A stretch of 32,269 bases of DNA from CAZZDK01 sp964652235. GTDB taxonomy: Bacteria; Pseudomonadota; Alphaproteobacteria; UBA9219. The stretch lies in assembly GCA_964652235.1 (NCBI GenBank), contig CAZZDK010000021.1, positions 1 through 32,269 on the forward strand. Direction: 5' to 3'. Below, piece by piece: positions 29,292 through 32,269 of this stretch. Position numbers and translations under genes: made by a program. Position 1 is the stretch's first letter; each line of letters starts with the position of its first letter. The notes beneath the pieces were generated by a model that saw nothing but the letters and a program-made list of their open reading frames with translations, ran no database searches and had not been told where the DNA came from.

Positions 29292-29606
29292 TTACTTCGC
29301 CTTGATCGCCGTGACTTTCAGCACGGTGAACGCCTGGCGGTGATGGTTCTTGCGGCGATAATTCTGGCGGCGCTTTTTCTTGAAAACGATGAGCTTACCC
29401 GTGCGGTCCTGCGCGACGACTTCCGCCGTCACCTTGGCCCCGGCCACAAGCGGCGAGCCGACGGTCACGTTTCCGTCCTCGCACAGCATCAAAACTTCCG
29501 TCAGGTCGATTTTCTTGCCCTCCTCGACGGGGAGCTTTTCGACCTGGATCACGTCACCTTGGGCAACTTTATATTGTTTGCCGCCGGTCTTTACGACTGC
29601 GAACAT
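29292..29606 (-). CDS. rplU: 50S ribosomal protein L21
   Basis: The 104-residue protein has the L21 start MFAVVKTGGKQYKVAQGDVI. The family signature follows near residues 72-96, with IVFKKKRRQNYRRKNHHRQ. It binds 23S rRNA. The promoter is probably the TTGACA box at 29706-29711, giving a leader of roughly 70 nucleotides that begins with a hairpin (GCCTCCCC/GGGAAGGC on the minus strand, 29653-29671). That hairpin may be an autoregulatory leader. Confidence 0.98.
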   Translation of the reverse strand: MFAVVKTGGKQYKVAQGDVIQVEKLPVEEGKKIDLTEVLMLCEDGNVTVGSPLVAGAKVTAEVVAQDRTGKLIVFKKKRRQNYRRKNHHRQAFTVLKVTAIKAK

Positions 29607-29681
29607 CTGGGACCAACCATCTTCTAAAAGTTAACGAACACAAACCCGCGCCTTCCCGGCGGGGAGGCCCGTGGAAGCGGC

Positions 29682-29711
29682 GTTATTGCCGATTTCAAGG
29701 CCCCTTGTCAA
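29682..29711 (-). promoter_or_regulatory. Sigma-70-type promoter for rplU-rpmA
   Basis: On the minus strand a consensus TTGACA (29706-29711) is followed after 18 bases by AATAAC (four of six matches to TATAAT). The predicted start near 29675 precedes a GC-rich hairpin in the rplU leader. Confidence 0.55.
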
Positions 29712-29738
29712 TGAATCATTTGGCCCTTTCTTAACGAT

Positions 29739-30302
29739 TCAGGCCGCTTTTTCCTGCGCATTCTCGGCCACCGAGGCGATCAGGCCGTCCAGAGCCTCGA
29801 CCCAGGGCTCGACCGCGCCGCCGTCCGCCGTCAAAACCGCCCCGTCCAACGATTGCGGCTCGGCCAAAACTTCGACCTGGGCAGCCCTTAGCTCCGCCTG
29901 AACGTCCGCCGAAGCGCTCACCGCAAGGCCCGCGCTTTTAGGCGAAAGAGCCAAAAGACCAACGCCCGAACCGATAGCCGCGATGGGCTTTCCGGCCTCC
30001 AGAAAATGGTTAACGATGCGGCGCGTGTGCGGATTCTCCTTAAGCTTGGCCACGCCGCGCTCGCCGCCCGGCAGGATCAAAAGATCGAAATCGGACCCCA
30101 TGGCCGAAGAGATTTGCTCGTCCACCGTGAAATAATGGCCCCAAGCCTTGTCCTGCCAGCCGTTCACCAGCCCCTGTTCCGGCGCGATGATGCGATAGGA
30201 AAGCTGGGCTTTGGTGAGATGGCGCTGAACGGCGGTGATGTGGTTTTCTTCAAAGCCGCTCGCGACGAGAATGGCTATGGCAGGCTGGGCCTGAGAAGTC
30301 AT
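29739..30302 (-). CDS. DJ-1/PfpI-family protein lacking the catalytic cysteine
   Basis: The 187-residue protein has the PfpI fold: IAILVASGFEENHITA with the conserved Glu18, then FDLLILPGGERGVAKLKEN, GKPIAAIGSGVGLLAL, and a final ADGGAVEPWVEAL. In active members the nucleophile elbow reads AICHG; here it is AIGSG (Gly111, Ser112), so both the Cys and the following His are lost. Glyoxalase, deglycase or protease activity is unlikely by the usual mechanism. No operon partner is evident; it lies upstream of rplU on the same strand with its own gap. Confidence 0.85.
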   Translation of the reverse strand: MTSQAQPAIAILVASGFEENHITAVQRHLTKAQLSYRIIAPEQGLVNGWQDKAWGHYFTVDEQISSAMGSDFDLLILPGGERGVAKLKENPHTRRIVNHFLEAGKPIAAIGSGVGLLALSPKSAGLAVSASADVQAELRAAQVEVLAEPQSLDGAVLTADGGAVEPWVEALDGLIASVAENAQEKAA

Positions 30303-30569
30303 GCTGTTGTTCTCCTTAGTTTATATAAACGCAATGATGGACGCCCTGATAGGACCGACCTTTGAGAAGGGTTTGTTCCCGTTTCATTTTTTCGAGATGG
30401 CGGACTATGGCACAGCGCCACGCGAAAAGAAAAGAGGTTTTTTAGTTGCGAAGGCAAAGAAAATTCAGACCGTTAACCGTCTTCGAAAAAAGAACCTCGC
30501 GCTTTTTCTCCATCAAATTTCCGTTTTCAGAGGACGTAAAATACATTATGGTGCGCCGTCCTGGATATT

Positions 30570-30643
30570 GGCGCGGTGGCAGAATGGCTATGTAGCGGAC
30601 TGCAAATCCGTCTATGCCGGTTCGATTCCGGCCCGTGCCTCCA
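30570..30643 (+). tRNA. tRNA-Cys (anticodon GCA)
   Basis: The 74-nucleotide cloverleaf has acceptor arm GGCGCGG/CCGTGCC (one G-U), anticodon loop CTGCAAA with anticodon GCA, T arm GCCGG-TTCGATT-CCGGC, discriminator U, and an encoded CCA. The gene stands alone. A perfect inverted repeat begins nine bases after its 3' end. Confidence 0.95.
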
Positions 30644-30651
30644 TTACTATG

Positions 30652-30679
30652 TTTTAGAACATCCCGCGATGTTCTAAAA
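30652..30679. repeat. Perfect 12-bp inverted repeat just after tRNA-Cys
   Basis: TTTTAGAACATC and GATGTTCTAAAA are separated by CCGC. No T-tract follows on the plus strand, so it is not a classical terminator. The 12-bp arms could act as an RNA hairpin, an operator or a relic of integration at the tRNA. Confidence 0.7.
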
Positions 30680-30881
30680 ATGGCTCAAAAGCTGGGTTTC
30701 TGACCTTCTGAAGGTTCTCTACAATCCGACATCGTTTCACTAAATGGCGCCTTGAACGGCCACCCATTTGCCGTACTATTCGTCCTGTTGGTTTTTGGGA
30801 TTGGCGTAGCCGCCAACCCTTTTCCATGCCTGCCACGCTTTCCCATGGCTGCAAGAAACGGGCTGGCGGCGACGCGGGGCT

Positions 30882-30903
30882 CCGCCGCGCTTCAGCGCGG
30901 CGG
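30882..30903. repeat. Perfect GC-rich hairpin in the post-tRNA region
   Basis: CCGCCGCGC-TTCA-GCGCGGCGG forms a nine-pair stem with a four-base loop. Outer bases GCGAC and GTCGC could extend it with a bulge. The 410-bp stretch 30644-31053 has no convincing gene; it holds this hairpin, the inverted repeat at 30652, a terminator-like site at 30927 and a short palindrome at 31020-31037 (GAGGAAT-AAGG-ATTCCTC). Confidence 0.6.
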
Positions 30904-30926
30904 GTCGCGAGCAAGCCGAGCTAGAA

Positions 30927-30956
30927 AGTGCAGGGAAAGAAGCGCTGCATTTTTTG
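30927..30956 (+). terminator. Possible intrinsic terminator upstream of the HExxH gene
   Basis: AGTGCAG and CTGCATT can pair (seven pairs, one G-U) around an 11-base loop, followed by a run of six T overlapping the stem end. The only plus-strand gene upstream is tRNA-Cys, about 280 bp away. Confidence 0.35.
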
Positions 30957-31053
30957 TACACGATTAAGGTTAACCTGGAATGAAAGTTTTGCACCTGTGG
31001 GGATTACCTGCCATTTTTAGAGGAATAAGGATTCCTCCTTTCAAAGAAAAACG

Positions 31054-32217
31054 ATGTCAGATCCCTCTTTCGAAATTAAATTCGAGTCCAGGCATTTTGT
31101 GAACGGGTTCGACGCCCAAGACGTTCGAGATACGACCGGCACGGCGGCGTTTCTGCTTGATCTGAGTACTTTTCCCCATTGGCAGAAACTTCGAGCCGAA
31201 GATTTTCTGACCGGACGCGATCTCTATGAAAGAGAACGCGCCATTGCGGAAAGCATCCACGCCGATTTCAGAAAAATACCGATCTCCGCTCTGGCGTCTT
31301 TGGCCCTGGACCTGTCAAAAGCGAGCATTGCCACAGATTATCTCTGGTTCGGGCTAACAGGCGCACCGCATAAACAGCTCGAAGAGATCCAAGCTCAACG
31401 CCTTTCCGATATTTCGCAGAGCGGTTTCAAGAGCCATAAAGTCAACGCCGAAATATTCGGCGGCGAAAGGCCGTGCGTTCTCCCCTATCCGATCGACGAT
31501 TGGGACAAAGCTTCGGTGGAAAATACGCAACGAACGCTCGACGTTTATGGTTGGCTGTTCGCGTTGCCGTTCAGCGAACTCAATGAAAACCTAGTTCAAA
31601 AGATAGTGCATCTCGGACCGGTTATGCCCGGAACGTTTCCGCGATCGCCGCTCTACCATCTGCTTGCCCAGTTGCATGAAATGCGGCACGCGATGCAGGT
31701 CAATCTTAAAAGAGACCCTTCGGATAAAGAGCGGTTTTACCGGGAACTCGACGCCGATTTGTTCGCGAGAAACGTCTTCCGGCAGAACGGGCTTGACGAC
31801 GGCACGCTTCGCTTCGATTTAGAAAGAGCCTATATTCTCGCGCCTATCCTGGAAACGCCCTATGTTCATGTGCTGGCCATTGATGCCGTGGAAAACGGTG
31901 AAAAACCTCCCACCTTCGCCGTATGCAAAGAAGCTCTTTCTGTCGTCTCTCGCGCCATTCTTGAGAGAATGCCGGATAAGCAAAATTACTTTAACAGCAA
32001 CGGCTTTCCTCCGGAGAAGTTAGCTTCCTGTGTCTACATTAGAAAAAATCCAGGAACCTATTTCCAACTCATGATGGAATGTTATCTAAAGGGCGACTGC
32101 AGGCCCGATCCCTTAGCGGAAAAATTCGCACTTCGTATGCTTGAATCCGTTGAGCATATGGCCCCGGAACTTCTTCGCCAACGGACCGTACATCAAAACC
32201 CGGGGCTTGGCGGTTGA
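31054..32217 (+). CDS. Unknown protein with HExxH zincin-like motif
   Basis: The 387-residue protein is not recognised. Residues 208-212 read HEMRH within LLAQLHEMRHAMQ, an HExxH motif in a predicted helix. Nineteen residues further comes ELDADLFARNVF (Glu231, Asp235), resembling the third-ligand helix (ExxAD or ExxxD) of gluzincin peptidases. The rest is mostly helical, with no signal peptide or membrane segment, so a cytosolic metallopeptidase-like role is inferred. The Shine-Dalgarno is weak (AAAGAAAAACG). The gene is less GC-rich than the ribosomal and envelope genes and lies next to tRNA-Cys, which suggests possible acquisition. The remaining 52 bases to the window end hold nothing identifiable. 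Confidence 0.7.
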   Translation: MSDPSFEIKFESRHFVNGFDAQDVRDTTGTAAFLLDLSTFPHWQKLRAEDFLTGRDLYERERAIAESIHADFRKIPISALASLALDLSKASIATDYLWFGLTGAPHKQLEEIQAQRLSDISQSGFKSHKVNAEIFGGERPCVLPYPIDDWDKASVENTQRTLDVYGWLFALPFSELNENLVQKIVHLGPVMPGTFPRSPLYHLLAQLHEMRHAMQVNLKRDPSDKERFYRELDADLFARNVFRQNGLDDGTLRFDLERAYILAPILETPYVHVLAIDAVENGEKPPTFAVCKEALSVVSRAILERMPDKQNYFNSNGFPPEKLASCVYIRKNPGTYFQLMMECYLKGDCRPDPLAEKFALRMLESVEHMAPELLRQRTVHQNPGLGG

Positions 32218-32269
32218 CCTGCCCCCCATTTTTTGATCCAGCGTGAAGGAGAGTCTGTTCTACAAACGT

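Noticed and set aside
30652..30679. Inverted repeat TTTTAGAAC/GTTCTAAAA as an Irr (ICE) box
   Set aside because: The half-site resembles TTTAGAA/TTCTAAA, but the spacing is far longer than I recall for that box.
30654..30914. Minus-strand 86-codon frame after tRNA-Cys
   Set aside because: Basic, low-complexity peptide with no Shine-Dalgarno sequence, covering hairpins at both ends; better treated as non-coding.

Overview
The window looks like a piece of an alphaproteobacterial chromosome, probably a metagenome-assembled or draft scaffold because it holds one 31-base run of N. The lineage signals are an Irr-type Fur regulator, a CcrM-type GANTC methyltransferase, a DUF4167 protein, an EipB (DUF1849) envelope protein, a short Obg without the C-terminal OCT domain, and a ctpA / divergent-deacetylase / rppH gene order. 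The base composition is GC-rich apart from one islet. I cannot resolve the order or family; a deep-branching Rhodospirillales- or Micavibrionales-like lineage would fit.

Layout. 1-4.4 kb: the 3' end of an envelope-type protein, an overlapping minus-strand operon irr-gpt-rlmI, and a divergent plus-strand pair djlA-ampD. 4.4-7.2 kb: a small hypothetical gene, then an AT-richer islet with an O-methyltransferase-like gene and an orphan phage tail-fibre gene, bracketed by imperfect 20-bp direct repeats. 7.2-13.8 kb: minus-strand housekeeping genes (periplasmic solute-binding protein, rppH, divergent polysaccharide deacetylase, ctpA, kdsA, pssA, psd), mainly envelope and phospholipid synthesis. 14.0-15.1 kb: two plus-strand genes (unknown protein, LOG-family hydrolase). 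15.3-18.4 kb: minus-strand eipB-tsaB-rimI-accA. 18.6-22.1 kb: a degenerate GGDEF protein, amn on the minus strand, and two small adjacent genes that look like diverged paralogues. 22.1-25.0 kb: DUF4167-mtaB-ftsY on the minus strand. 25.2-27.0 kb: rnhB and ccrM. 27.0-30.3 kb: a membrane-anchored unknown, obg, rpmA, rplU and a PfpI-like protein. 30.6-32.2 kb: tRNA-Cys, a structured non-coding stretch and an HExxH protein.

The most unusual content is repetitive DNA. Five genes (ampD, the LOG gene, the GGDEF gene, amn, rppH) have a stop codon followed almost at once, on the sense strand, by G-runs and a purine string of the type GGGGAAGAAAGAAAA. In four of the five, this leads into a palindromic element that begins GTCAT. 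The three longer convergent intergenic spaces in the window all carry this module. One palindromic element of 99 bp lies in frame inside mtaB, like a Rickettsia palindromic element. A second long palindromic family has two copies, one of which appears to supply the rimI stop codon.

Other leads are a perfect TTAA-N7-TTAA CtrA-type box, strong enrichment of TTAACCAT, a cluster of GANTC sites around the ccrM start, a degenerate GGDEF protein that keeps its RxxD inhibitory site, and a psd gene whose self-cleavage serine is predicted to lie inside the assembly gap. No CRISPR array, complete insertion sequence or recognisable defence operon was seen.
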